Origin: CBDCZY01 sp965224745
GTDB taxonomy: Bacteria > Pseudomonadota > Gammaproteobacteria > Methylococcales > Methylomonadaceae
DNA: 64,000 nt
Direction: 5' to 3'
Assembly: GCA_965224745.1 (NCBI GenBank)
Contig: CBDCZY010000001.1
Coordinates: 1-64,000 of the forward strand
Both the position numbers and the translations under genes were made by a program. Below the pieces are notes generated by a model. The model searched no databases, was not told the origin of the DNA, and worked only from the letters and a program-made list of their open reading frames with translations. Below, piece after piece: positions 44,047-53,290 of the stretch (within the stretch, counting starts at the first letter, position 1; every line of letters starts with the position of its first letter).

Positions 44047-44131
44047 GGAGGGGTTCCCGAGTGGCCAAAGGGATCAGACTGTAAATCTGACGGCTCCGCC
44101 TTCGGAGGTTCGAATCCTCCCCCCTCCACCA
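44047..44131 (+). tRNA. tRNA-Tyr (anticodon GTA)
   Basis: GGAGGGG pairs with CCCCTCC. The anticodon loop holds GTA (CAGACTGTAAATCTG). A long variable arm CGGCTCCGCCTTCGG, typical for tRNA-Tyr, follows. CCA is encoded. Confidence 0.96.
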
Positions 44132-44175
44132 AATGAGGTAAGTATAAATAATTAGGGGCAAGGGGCAAATGACTT

Positions 44176-44249
44176 GCGGGTGTAGTTCAATGGTAGAACT
44201 CCAGCCTTCCAAGCTGATCACGTGGGTTCGATTCCCATCACCCGCTCCA
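44176..44249 (+). tRNA. tRNA-Gly (anticodon TCC)
   Basis: GCGGGTG pairs with CACCCGC; the loop CTTCCAA holds TCC; the T arm is GTGGGTTCGATTCCCAT. CCA is encoded. It is part of the Tyr-Gly-Thr-tuf unit. Confidence 0.95.
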
Positions 44250-44255
44250 GGTTTT

Positions 44256-44331
<76 letters not shown>

Positions 44332-44371
44332 CTGAAAAACGAAACATATTCTGAAGGTTTTTGAGGTCTTT

Positions 44372-45562
44372 ATGTCCAAAGAGAAATTTGAGCGCAACAA
44401 GCCCCATATTAATGTGGGTACGATAGGTCACGTAGATCATGGCAAGACGACGTTAACAGCGGCGTTAACGAAAGTGATGGCGGAAACTTTGGGAGGAGAA
44501 TTTAAAGCCTACGACCAAATTGATAATGCGCCGGAAGAACGTGAGCGAGGTATCACGATTGCGACAGCACACGTTGAATACGAATCGGCGAACAGGCACT
44601 ATGCCCATGTTGATTGCCCGGGGCATGCAGATTACGTCAAAAACATGATTACCGGAGCGGCCCAGATGGATGGCGCTATATTGGTTTGCTCGGCAGCCGA
44701 TGGGCCGATGCCGCAGACCCGCGAGCACATATTGCTGGCGAGGCAAGTGGGTGTTCCTTATATTGTGGTGTTTTTAAACAAAGCCGATATGGTGGATGAT
44801 GCCGAATTGGTTGAGTTGGTAGAGATGGAAGTCAGAGAGCTATTAGATAGCTATGATTTCCCAGGCGATGATACCCCGGTGGTAGTGGGTTCTGCCTTGA
44901 AAGCGCTGGAAGGTGATAGCAGTGATATTGGTGTCCCTGCCGTGGTCAAGTTGGTTGAAGTAATGGATAGTTACATCCCACAGCCTGAGAGGGCGTTGGA
45001 TCAAGCGTTCTTGATGCCGATCGAAGACGTATTTTCGATATCGGGTCGAGGCACCGTGGTGACGGGTCGTGTTGAGCGAGGGCGAGTAAAAGTAGGCGAA
45101 GAGATTGAAATTGTAGGGATAAAAGACACGATTAAAACCACCTGTACAGGCGTTGAAATGTTCCGCAAGTTGTTAGATGAGGGAGTAGCGGGAGATAACG
45201 TAGGTGTATTATTGAGAGGAACCAAGCGAGAAGAAGTGGATCGAGGGCAGGTTTTAGCACAGCCTGGTTCTATCACGCCGCACACCCATTTTGAAGCAGA
45301 GATTTATGTATTGTCAAAAGACGAAGGTGGTCGCCATACCCCGTTTTTTAATGGGTATCGTCCGCAGTTTTATTTTAGGACGACGGATATAACGGGTGCG
45401 GTAGATTTGCCGGAGGGTGTAGAGATGGTAATGCCGGGAGATAATGTCCAGGTGACGATCAAGTTAATAGCGCCGATAGCGATGGAAGACGGGTTAAGGT
45501 TTGCGGTTCGAGAAGGCGGGCGCACGGTAGGTGCGGGTGTGGTTTCTAAAATAATTGAGTAG
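44372..45562 (+). CDS. tuf: Elongation factor Tu, first copy
   Basis: A 396-residue EF-Tu. GTIGHVDHGKTTLTAALTKV is G1, ERERGITIATAHVEY G2, HVDCPGHADYVKNMITGAAQ G3, FLNKADMVDDAEL G4. It carries aminoacyl-tRNA to the ribosome. The DNA differs from the second tuf gene (60715) in only two synonymous bases that I found (44419 and 44539), while the flanks are unrelated. It is the tufB-type copy behind the tRNA cluster. Confidence 0.98.
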   Translation: MSKEKFERNKPHINVGTIGHVDHGKTTLTAALTKVMAETLGGEFKAYDQIDNAPEERERGITIATAHVEYESANRHYAHVDCPGHADYVKNMITGAAQMDGAILVCSAADGPMPQTREHILLARQVGVPYIVVFLNKADMVDDAELVELVEMEVRELLDSYDFPGDDTPVVVGSALKALEGDSSDIGVPAVVKLVEVMDSYIPQPERALDQAFLMPIEDVFSISGRGTVVTGRVERGRVKVGEEIEIVGIKDTIKTTCTGVEMFRKLLDEGVAGDNVGVLLRGTKREEVDRGQVLAQPGSITPHTHFEAEIYVLSKDEGGRHTPFFNGYRPQFYFRTTDITGAVDLPEGVEMVMPGDNVQVTIKLIAPIAMEDGLRFAVREGGRTVGAGVVSKIIE

Positions 45563-45613
45563 TACGTGCCTTGATTAATGTTTATTTGCAAGTCTTGAGA
45601 AGTTGAAAAATGA

Positions 45614-45689
<76 letters not shown>

Positions 45690-45750
45690 GTTTTTTTGTT
45701 TCTCTTAAGATACTTTTTCCTAGTAGTTTAATTTGTTAAATTTAAAATAA

Positions 45751-46128
45751 ATGACGGCTCAAGCTGAAACATCTGTCTCAATTACAGATGTACTTAAAAT
45801 TTTTACATCGGTAGTGCTAGTTGTGGGGGGGATAGTAAGCTTTTACTTTTTCTCTGAATTGCAACTGATCTATAGGGTATTGGGGATTGTGTTACTTGTG
45901 ATTGTTGCTCTTGGTCTTTTGCTCACTACTCAAGGTGGAGGGCGCGTTTGGTCTTTCATGGTTGAATCAAGGCAAGAAGTTAGAAAAGTTGTGTGGCCTT
46001 CGAGGCAAGAAACCGTTCAGACAACGATGATGGTGTTTGCAATGGTTTTCTTAGTTGGCCTATTGTTGTGGTTGCTAGATATGTTCTTATTTTGGGCGAT
46101 ACGTTTCTTGACAGGACAAGGTGGTTAA
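45751..46128 (+). CDS. secE: Preprotein translocase subunit SecE
   Basis: A 125-residue SecE of the three-helix proteobacterial type. Two N-terminal membrane segments (FTSVVLVVGGIVSFYFF, VLGIVLLVIVALGLLLTT) are followed by the conserved SRQEVRKVVWPSRQETVQTT and the last helix TMMVFAMVFLVGLLLWLLDM. It clamps SecY in the inner membrane. It overlaps the start region of nusG. Confidence 0.94.
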   Translation: MTAQAETSVSITDVLKIFTSVVLVVGGIVSFYFFSELQLIYRVLGIVLLVIVALGLLLTTQGGGRVWSFMVESRQEVRKVVWPSRQETVQTTMMVFAMVFLVGLLLWLLDMFLFWAIRFLTGQGG

Positions 46129-46129
46129 T

Positions 46130-46663
46130 ATGTCCCATAAGTGGTTTGTTGTGCATGCTTACTCGAATTATGAAAACCAGGTGAAAAAATCTCTCGAAGA
46201 ACGAATTAAAAGAGAAGGTTTAGATGATTTCTTTGGCAAAATTCTTGTTCCAACGGAAGAAGTTGTTGAAATGAGAATGGGTAATCAAAGAAAAAGTGAA
46301 AGAAAGTTCTTTCCGGGGTATGTACTGGTACAGATGGAATTAACTGATGAAACATGGCATATGGTGAGAGATGTGCCTCGAGTTCTAGGTTTTATTGGTG
46401 GCACGGCGGATAGGCCGGCGCCTATCTCAGATAAAGAAGCCGAGACGATTCTGAATAGAGTTGAAGAAGGAATTAATAAACCAAAGCCTAAAGTTATTTT
46501 TGAGGCTGGAGAAGTTGTTAGAGTGATTGATGGGCCGTTCAAAGACTTTAATGGTGTCGTTGAAGAAGTTAATTACGAAAAAAACAAATTAAGAGTTTCG
46601 GTATTAATTTTTGGAAGATCTACGCCTGTCGAGTTGGATTTTGGGCAAGTGGAAAAAAATTAA
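46130..46663 (+). CDS. nusG: Transcription termination/antitermination factor NusG
   Basis: A 177-residue protein from MSHKWFVVHAYSNYENQVKK (ATG 46130, after AAGGTGG). NGN domain to about residue 120 with FFPGYVLVQMELTDETWHMV, then the KOW motif GEVVRVIDGPFKDFNGVVEE. It links RNA polymerase with Rho or the ribosome. Intact and in the usual secE-nusG-rplK order. Confidence 0.96.
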   Translation: MSHKWFVVHAYSNYENQVKKSLEERIKREGLDDFFGKILVPTEEVVEMRMGNQRKSERKFFPGYVLVQMELTDETWHMVRDVPRVLGFIGGTADRPAPISDKEAETILNRVEEGINKPKPKVIFEAGEVVRVIDGPFKDFNGVVEEVNYEKNKLRVSVLIFGRSTPVELDFGQVEKN

Positions 46664-46741
46664 GGTTAATTAGTTTTTGACCTATCAATTTTAAATAAGG
46701 GGAGCTGAAAGGCGTTTTAACCCGTTAAGTAAGAAACTAAA

Positions 46742-47173
46742 ATGGCGAAAAAAATTCAAGCTTATATTAAGCTGCAAGTTAAAGCGGGTGAGGCAAATCC
46801 GAGTCCACCAGTTGGTCCCGCTTTGGGTCAGCATGGTGTCAATATTATGGAATTTTGCAAAGCATTTAATGCAAAAACCCAGAATATAGAAAAAGGGCTG
46901 CCAATACCTGTTGTTATTACGGTTTATGTTGATCGTAGCTTTACTTTTGAGACAAAGACACCCCCGGCAGCAGTATTGCTTTTGAAAGCGGTTGGTATTG
47001 CTAAGGGCAGTGGAACCCCCAATACTGATAAAGTTGGAAAAGTTACTCGAGCGCAGCTTGAGGAGGTTGCTAAAACCAAGATGCCCGATCTTAATGCAGC
47101 AGACTTGGATGCAGCAGTCAAAACCATAGCGGGTAGTGCTCAAAGCATGGGTTTAGATGTGGAGGGTTTGTAA
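46742..47173 (+). CDS. rplK: 50S ribosomal protein L11
   Basis: A 143-residue L11. KIQAYIKLQVKAGEANPSPP is the N-terminal domain, GPALGQHGVNIMEFCKAFNA the conserved linker side, and TPNTDKVGKVTRAQLEEVAK the rRNA-binding C-terminal domain. It is part of the GTPase-associated centre. Its stop overlaps the ATG of rplA by one base. Confidence 0.97.
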   Translation: MAKKIQAYIKLQVKAGEANPSPPVGPALGQHGVNIMEFCKAFNAKTQNIEKGLPIPVVITVYVDRSFTFETKTPPAAVLLLKAVGIAKGSGTPNTDKVGKVTRAQLEEVAKTKMPDLNAADLDAAVKTIAGSAQSMGLDVEGL

Positions 47174-47868
47174 TGGCAAAACTATCTAAAAAAAGTAAGT
47201 TGTTGCAAGATAAAATAGATAAAGATATCCAGTACAGTATTGGTGATGCCATTCAGTTACTTAAGGATTTTGCGACCCCTAAATTCGTTGAGTCGGTGGA
47301 TGTCTGTGTGAATTTGGGAGTCGACCCAAGAAAATCAGATCAAAATGTGCGTGGATCAACAGTATTACCGAATGGTACGGGAAAATCGGTGCGGGTAGCC
47401 GTTTTTACACAAGGTGAAAATGTTGATATTGCAAAAGAAGCGGGTGCCGACATAGTTGGATTTGAAGACTTGGCTGAACAAGTGAAAAAGGGGGAGTTGA
47501 ATTTTGATGTTGTCATAGCTTCTCCTGATGCTATGAGAGTGGTTGGGCAATTGGGGCAAATTTTAGGTCCGAGAGGTTTGATGCCTAATCCAAAAGTTGG
47601 TACTGTCACCCCTGACATAGGCACGGCTGTCAAAAACGCTAAATCTGGACAAGTTCAATATAGAACTGATAAAGGTGGAATCATTCACTGCACAATTGGG
47701 AAAATTAATTTTGATGGAGAGGCGGTCAAGCAAAATTTAGTGGCTCTTTTAAATGATTTGAAAAAAGCTAAGCCTAGCACTGCCAAAGGGATTTATATGA
47801 AGAAGATTACGATTTCTACCACGATGGGTCCAGGAATTAGTATCGATCAAAATTCTATTGAAGTATAG
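47173..47868 (+). CDS. rplA: 50S ribosomal protein L1
   Basis: A 231-residue L1. VDVCVNLGVDPRKSDQNVRG, VLPNGTGKSVRVAVFTQGEN, GPRGLMPNPKVGTVTPDIGT and TIGKINFDGEAVKQNLVALL are the usual blocks. It forms the L1 stalk and represses its own operon by binding mRNA. It starts on the last base of the rplK stop. Confidence 0.97.
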   Translation: MAKLSKKSKLLQDKIDKDIQYSIGDAIQLLKDFATPKFVESVDVCVNLGVDPRKSDQNVRGSTVLPNGTGKSVRVAVFTQGENVDIAKEAGADIVGFEDLAEQVKKGELNFDVVIASPDAMRVVGQLGQILGPRGLMPNPKVGTVTPDIGTAVKNAKSGQVQYRTDKGGIIHCTIGKINFDGEAVKQNLVALLNDLKKAKPSTAKGIYMKKITISTTMGPGISIDQNSIEV

Positions 47869-47909
47869 AAAAAGACTTTGAGTTACCTTTATTTTGGATA
47901 ACTGTCAAA

Positions 47910-48060
47910 GACCGCAGGTGCAGTAGTAAGCTTAATTTCCTGCGTAGACGGGTAAGTAGTGGCTGAATATTTGCTGCTTGTAGCCGTTTGTTACGTACCA
48001 AGATAGTGATGGTACATTATTACGTTCAACGCGAACATTGCTTTAATTTATCGGAGGTAA
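47910..48060 (+). promoter_or_regulatory. L10 leader (r-protein autoregulation element)
   Basis: The stretch before rplJ has AGACCGCAGGTGCAGTAG and TCCTGCGTAGACGGG, the base-paired core of the gammaproteobacterial L10 leader. Binding of the L10-L12 complex to this RNA represses translation of rplJ-rplL. GGAGGT precedes the GTG of rplJ. Confidence 0.75.
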
Positions 48061-48064
48061 TTTA

Positions 48065-48592
48065 GTGGCATTAAGGCTGGAAGACAAACAAGCAGTTGTC
48101 GAAAAAGTTTCTTCAGTGGCGGCCCTTGCTCACTCTGCTATAGCGGCGGAATATAGAGGATTGACCGTAGCGGAGCTAACTGAATTGAGAAAACAGGCAA
48201 GGAACTCGGATGTTCATCTACAAGTAGTAAAAAACTCGCTCGCAAAAAGAGCTGTTCAAGGTACGCAATTTGAATGTATGTCAGATGGTTTTGTGGGTCC
48301 TTTGGTGCTTGCTTTTTCAATGGAAGATCCAGGATCAGCTGCTCGTTTGATTAAGGGTTTTGCTAAAGAACATAAGTTTTTAGTCGTTAAACTCGTTGCC
48401 ATAGGAGGACAGCTTTATAGCTCTTCCGAACTAGAAAGGCTATCCAGTTTGCCCACAAGAGATCAAGCTATTAGTTTATTGATGGCGGTAATGAAGGCTC
48501 CTGTGGAAAAATTCGTGCGAACACTTGCCGAACCTCCTGCTAAGTTAGCCAGGACGCTATCTGCAGTTAAGGCTCAGAAAGAGATTAATTAA
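48065..48592 (+). CDS. rplJ: 50S ribosomal protein L10
   Basis: A 175-residue L10. ALRLEDKQAVVEKVSSVAAL, AIAAEYRGLTVAELTELRKQ and LQVVKNSLAKRAVQGT are the N-terminal rRNA-binding part. The C-terminal helix (RTLAEPPAKLARTLSAVKAQ) holds L12 dimers. GTG start at 48065 after TCGGAGG. Confidence 0.97.
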   Translation: MALRLEDKQAVVEKVSSVAALAHSAIAAEYRGLTVAELTELRKQARNSDVHLQVVKNSLAKRAVQGTQFECMSDGFVGPLVLAFSMEDPGSAARLIKGFAKEHKFLVVKLVAIGGQLYSSSELERLSSLPTRDQAISLLMAVMKAPVEKFVRTLAEPPAKLARTLSAVKAQKEIN

Positions 48593-48634
48593 GGTAATTG
48601 ATTTTTTCATTTTTTACATATTAAGAGGAACAAA

Positions 48635-49015
48635 ATGGCGGTTTCACAAGAAGAAATTTTAGAAACAATTTCTAATATGAGTGTTATGGAGGTTGTTGAT
48701 TTAATATCGGCAATGGAAGAAAAATTCGGTGTTTCAGCAGCTGCGGCTGTCGCCGCTGCGCCTGCTCAAGGTGGTGTGGGTTCTGCAGAAGCTGTTGAAG
48801 AACAAACAGAGTTCAATGTCATGCTTACAAGCCCTGGTGGTGAGAAAATATCAGTTATCAAGGCGGTTAGAGCTATTACTGGGCTCGGCTTAAAAGAAGC
48901 AAAAGCGCAGGTAGAGGAATCACCTTCAACCATCAAAGAGGGAGTAAGTAAAGATGAAGCAGAAACAATCAAGAAGCAATTGGAAGAAGCTGGCGCAACG
49001 GTTGAAATAAAATAA
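48635..49015 (+). CDS. rplL: 50S ribosomal protein L7/L12
   Basis: A 126-residue L12: N-terminal dimer domain ISNMSVMEVVDLISAMEEKF, an Ala/Gly hinge, and the C-terminal domain EFNVMLTSPGGEKISVIKAV, ITGLGLKEAKAQVEESP. It recruits translation factors. AAGAGGAACAAA precedes the start. Confidence 0.97.
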   Translation: MAVSQEEILETISNMSVMEVVDLISAMEEKFGVSAAAAVAAAPAQGGVGSAEAVEEQTEFNVMLTSPGGEKISVIKAVRAITGLGLKEAKAQVEESPSTIKEGVSKDEAETIKKQLEEAGATVEIK

Positions 49016-49045
49016 CAGTTTCACCACCCTTTTTATATTCATTTC

Positions 49046-49080
49046 AAGGCTAACGGATTTATATGCCGTTGGCCTTTTGC
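49046..49080 (+). terminator. Attenuator-like hairpin between rplL and rpoB
   Basis: GGCTAACGG and CCGTTGGCC pair around ATTTATATG and are followed by TTTT. Similar partial terminators between rplL and rpoB lower polymerase-subunit expression relative to L12 in other bacteria. Confidence 0.75.
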
Positions 49081-49141
49081 TGTTTGTTATTTTAAGCTAT
49101 TCATTTAGCTTAAATCTTTCTCTTAAAGTTACGGAAGCGTG

Positions 49142-52100
49142 ATGGCCTACTCTTTTACAGAAAAAAAACGTATTCGAAAAAACTTTGGCAAGCAACCTGA
49201 GATTCTCGAAGTTCCTTATCTTCTGGCTACCCAAATTAATTCATACCGAAGTTTTTTGCAAGCTGGAGTTCCCAATGATCAAAAAGCAGATCAAGGAATA
49301 CATGCTGCATTTTCAAGTGTTTTCCCGATTAAAAGTCATTCAGGCTATGCTGTTCTTGAATATGTGAGTTATCGTCTGGGAGATCCATCGTTTGATGTAA
49401 GGGAATGTCAGCAAAGAGGCGCGACCTATGCTGCACCTCTTAGAGTATTGGTTCGACTAGTCATTTTTGACAAAGAAGCGCCTGCCAACACGAAAGTTGT
49501 TAAGGATATAAGGGAGCAGGAAGTTTATATGGGAGAGCTTCCATTGATGACTGATACCGGTACTTTCGTTATTAACGGTACTGAGCGAGTCATTGTTTCC
49601 CAATTGCACCGTTCACCTGGGGTGTTTTTCGATCATGATAAGGGCAAAACGCATTCATCAGGAAAATTATTATTTAATGCTCGTGTAATACCTTATCGAG
49701 GCTCATGGTTAGATTTCGAATTTGATCATAAAGATTGTGTCTATGTAAGAATCGATAGACGAAGAAAGTTACCCGCAACGATACTTCTTCGGGCGCTAAG
49801 TTATGATAATGAAGAAATGATTAATCTGTTTTTTGAGACTAATCACTTTACATTTAAAAAAGGCAAGTGTTTTTTTAACCTTATACCAGAGCGTCTTCGT
49901 GGTGATATAGCTTCATTCGATATAAAACATGATGGTAAAGTTTTGGTCGAAGAAGGGAGGCGGATAACAGCAGGTCACATAAGAAAGATGGAAAAGGCTG
50001 GTATTTCTGTCATAGAGGTGCCCCTTGACTATCTGGATAAGAAAATTTTAGCGGACAACATTATATCCACTGAAACGGGAGAGATCATTGCAAATGTCAA
50101 TGATGAACTTACTGAGGGGTTAATTACAAATATTATAGAGGGTGGAGTAAAAGAAATAAGGACGCTTTACGTTAACGATTTAGATAAAGGGCCGTATATT
50201 TCAAATGCAATGCGGATGGATGCCACCGCTAGTAAATTAGATGCATTGGTTGAAATCTACAGAATGATGCGGCCAGGAGAACCTCCTACTAAGGATGCTG
50301 CCGAAAATTTGTTTCAAAATTTGTTTTTTTCTGAGGATCGATACGATCTCTCAACTGTTGGCAGGATGAAATTTAATAGGCGACTCGGTCGTGAAGAGAT
50401 TATAGGGCTTGGCGTATTAAGTAAAGAAGACATTATTGATGTATTGAAAGAGCTTATTAATATACGGAACGGTGAAGGAACGGTCGATGATATCGACCAT
50501 CTTGGTAACCGACGGGTTAGATCCGTTGGTGAAATGATTGAAAATCAATTTCGTATTGGCTTGGTTAGAGTGGAGCGGGCTGTTAAAGAGCGATTAACCC
50601 TGGCTGACTCAGAGGGGTTAATGCCACAAGAAATAATGAATGCAAAGCCTGTGTCGGCGGCGGTGAAAGAGTTTTTTGGCTCAAGTCAGCTGTCTCAATT
50701 CATGGATCAAAACAACCCGTTGTCTGAAGTAACGCACAAACGACGAGTCTCAGCCCTTGGTCCGGGTGGTTTAGCAAGAGAGAGGGCCGGGTTTGAAGTC
50801 AGAGATGTCCATACTACTCATTATGGAAGAGTTTGCCCTATCGAAACGCCAGAAGGACCAAATATTGGTTTAATTAACTCTTTGGCTGTTTATGCGAGAA
50901 CTAATGAATATGGGTTTCTAGAAACACCTTACAGGCGTGTGGTAGATGGTAAGGTGACAGATGAAATCGATTATTTATCTGCAATTGAGGAAGGGGAGTT
51001 TGTTATTGCCCAAGCCAGTGTCCCTATAGATCAGCATGGCAAACTGGAGGAAGGGTTAGTATCTTGTCGGCATAAAGATGAATTTTGTTTAGCAAACTCT
51101 GATACTGTTCAGTATATGGATGTGTCTTCCAGACAAATAGTCTCGGTGGCTGCTTCAATTATCCCATTTTTAGAACATGATGACGCTAACAGAGCTTTAA
51201 TGGGTTCCAATATGCAGCGCCAAGCTGTTCCCACGCTTATTGCAGAAAAACCGTTAGTCGGTACAGGCATGGAAAGAACTGTTGCTAAAGATTCTGGGGT
51301 TACAGTGCTGGCGTCAAGAGGTGGAGCGATTGAATTCGTGGATGCAGCAAGAATTGTGGTAAGAGTTGATGACTCACAAACCGGTGCCGATGAGGCGGGA
51401 GTCGATATATACAATCTGACAAAATACATGCGTTCCAATCAGAATACGTGTATCAATCAAAAACCACTCGTTAAACCAGGGGATAGAATTGAGCAAGGTG
51501 ATATTCTGGCTGATGGCCCCTCTACTGATATTGGTGAGTTAGCTTTAGGGCAGAATATGCTGGTCGCTTTTATGCCATGGAATGGGTATAACTTTGAAGA
51601 CTCAATTCTGGTCTCAGAGCGGGTTGTTAGAGAAGATCGGTTTACTACCATACATATCGAAGAAAAAAGCTGTGTGGCTCGTGATACCAAACACAGTCCT
51701 GAAGAGATTACTGCTGATATCCCGAATGTCAGCGAAGAAGCTCTTTCTAAGCTTGATGAATCGGGTATCGTCTATGTGGGAGCGGAAGTAAAAGCAGGTG
51801 ATATTTTGGTAGGTAAGGTGACGCCAAAAGGTGAAACTCAACTAACACCAGAAGAAAAGCTTCTTAGAGCTATTTTTGGGGAAAAGGCCGCTGATGTAAA
51901 AGATACTTCTTTGCGTGTTTCTGCGGGGATGGATGGCGTTGTTATTGATGTGCAGGTTTTTACACGGGATGGTGTCAAAAAAGATAAGCGAGCCATCGAT
52001 ATAGAAGAGTTAGAAATCAAAAGGGTAAAGCAAGACTTTGATGATCAACTGCGTATTATCGTTCAGGATGTTTTTAATAGAGTAGAAACAATGTTGTTGG

Positions 52101-53221
52101 GTAAAGTGGTTCAGACGGGTTCAGGCGACCTTAGGACTGGTGCGGAAATTACTGACGACTTGCTTCATTCTTTAGACCAATCTGATTGGCTTGATATAAG
52201 AGTTGAAAATGAAGATGTCAACTTGCAATTGGAAGCGATCGTTCAAAAAATTGAGAACCTTAAAAAGGAATATGAAGACAAGTTTGAACTAAAAAAACAA
52301 AAAATTACCGTAGGTGATGATTTGCCTCCAGGTGTTCTGAAGATGGTCAAAGTTTATTTGGCGGTTAAAAGAAGAATTCAGCCGGGGGATAAAATGGCTG
52401 GTAGGCATGGTAATAAAGGTGTTATTTCTCAAGTTGTACCTGAGGAAGACATGCCTTACATGGAAGACGGGAATCCTGTTGACATAGTACTTAACCCTCT
52501 GGGTGTCCCATCGCGGATGAATGTTGGGCAAGTCTTAGAGACCCATCTTGGTTGGGCGGCAAATGGGTTGGGAATTAAAATTGGTAAATTGTTAGAGCAG
52601 CAGAAGAAAGTTTCCGAAATCCGGGATTTACTTGAAAAAATATACAATACCAGTGGCAGAAGTGAAAGCTTGGACAAGCTATCAGATGGTGAAATTTTAG
52701 AATTGGGTCGGAATTTGGTCAAAGGTGTTCCCATGGCAACGCCTGTTTTCGATGGTGCAACTGAGGAAGAAATCAGAGGTATGTTGAAGTTAGCTGACTT
52801 ACCTGAGAGTGGCCAAACCACGCTTTATGATGGACGAACAGGGGAGCCTTTTGACAGAAAAGTCACTGTTGGTTATATGTACATGCTGAAGCTCAATCAT
52901 TTGGTTGATGACAAGATGCATGCGAGATCCACGGGTCCTTACAGCTTAGTGACACAACAACCTCTTGGTGGAAAAGCACAGTTTGGAGGCCAGCGTTTTG
53001 GAGAAATGGAGGTGTGGGCGCTTGAAGCCTACGGCGCTGCCTATACATTGCAAGAGATGTTGACCGTGAAATCTGACGACGTGACAGGGCGTACCCGGAT
53101 GTATAAAAACATAGTTGATGGAGAACATAAGATGGAGGCTGGTATGCCAGAATCTTTCAACGTCTTGATCAAAGAAATACGTTCTTTAGGTATTAACATC
53201 GAACTTGAACAAGAACAATAG
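49142..53221 (+). CDS. rpoB: RNA polymerase subunit beta
   Basis: A 1359-residue protein from MAYSFTEKKRIRKNFGKQPE. The rifampicin region SQLSQFMDQNNPLSEVTHKR is of the sensitive type. NTCINQKPLVKPGDRIEQGD, MPWNGYNFEDSILVSERVV and GDKMAGRHGNKGVISQVVPE are conserved catalytic-core blocks. Full length and intact, which argues for good sequence quality here. It shares the transcript with rplJL and rpoC. Confidence 0.98.
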   Translation: MAYSFTEKKRIRKNFGKQPEILEVPYLLATQINSYRSFLQAGVPNDQKADQGIHAAFSSVFPIKSHSGYAVLEYVSYRLGDPSFDVRECQQRGATYAAPLRVLVRLVIFDKEAPANTKVVKDIREQEVYMGELPLMTDTGTFVINGTERVIVSQLHRSPGVFFDHDKGKTHSSGKLLFNARVIPYRGSWLDFEFDHKDCVYVRIDRRRKLPATILLRALSYDNEEMINLFFETNHFTFKKGKCFFNLIPERLRGDIASFDIKHDGKVLVEEGRRITAGHIRKMEKAGISVIEVPLDYLDKKILADNIISTETGEIIANVNDELTEGLITNIIEGGVKEIRTLYVNDLDKGPYISNAMRMDATASKLDALVEIYRMMRPGEPPTKDAAENLFQNLFFSEDRYDLSTVGRMKFNRRLGREEIIGLGVLSKEDIIDVLKELINIRNGEGTVDDIDHLGNRRVRSVGEMIENQFRIGLVRVERAVKERLTLADSEGLMPQEIMNAKPVSAAVKEFFGSSQLSQFMDQNNPLSEVTHKRRVSALGPGGLARERAGFEVRDVHTTHYGRVCPIETPEGPNIGLINSLAVYARTNEYGFLETPYRRVVDGKVTDEIDYLSAIEEGEFVIAQASVPIDQHGKLEEGLVSCRHKDEFCLANSDTVQYMDVSSRQIVSVAASIIPFLEHDDANRALMGSNMQRQAVPTLIAEKPLVGTGMERTVAKDSGVTVLASRGGAIEFVDAARIVVRVDDSQTGADEAGVDIYNLTKYMRSNQNTCINQKPLVKPGDRIEQGDILADGPSTDIGELALGQNMLVAFMPWNGYNFEDSILVSERVVREDRFTTIHIEEKSCVARDTKHSPEEITADIPNVSEEALSKLDESGIVYVGAEVKAGDILVGKVTPKGETQLTPEEKLLRAIFGEKAADVKDTSLRVSAGMDGVVIDVQVFTRDGVKKDKRAIDIEELEIKRVKQDFDDQLRIIVQDVFNRVETMLLGKVVQTGSGDLRTGAEITDDLLHSLDQSDWLDIRVENEDVNLQLEAIVQKIENLKKEYEDKFELKKQKITVGDDLPPGVLKMVKVYLAVKRRIQPGDKMAGRHGNKGVISQVVPEEDMPYMEDGNPVDIVLNPLGVPSRMNVGQVLETHLGWAANGLGIKIGKLLEQQKKVSEIRDLLEKIYNTSGRSESLDKLSDGEILELGRNLVKGVPMATPVFDGATEEEIRGMLKLADLPESGQTTLYDGRTGEPFDRKVTVGYMYMLKLNHLVDDKMHARSTGPYSLVTQQPLGGKAQFGGQRFGEMEVWALEAYGAAYTLQEMLTVKSDDVTGRTRMYKNIVDGEHKMEAGMPESFNVLIKEIRSLGINIELEQEQ

Positions 53222-53290
53222 TCGTTCTGATTAGACTAGGTATGTTTTTAGGCTACTTAAGTTAGCCAAATTAAATTTAGGGGAAGGTCA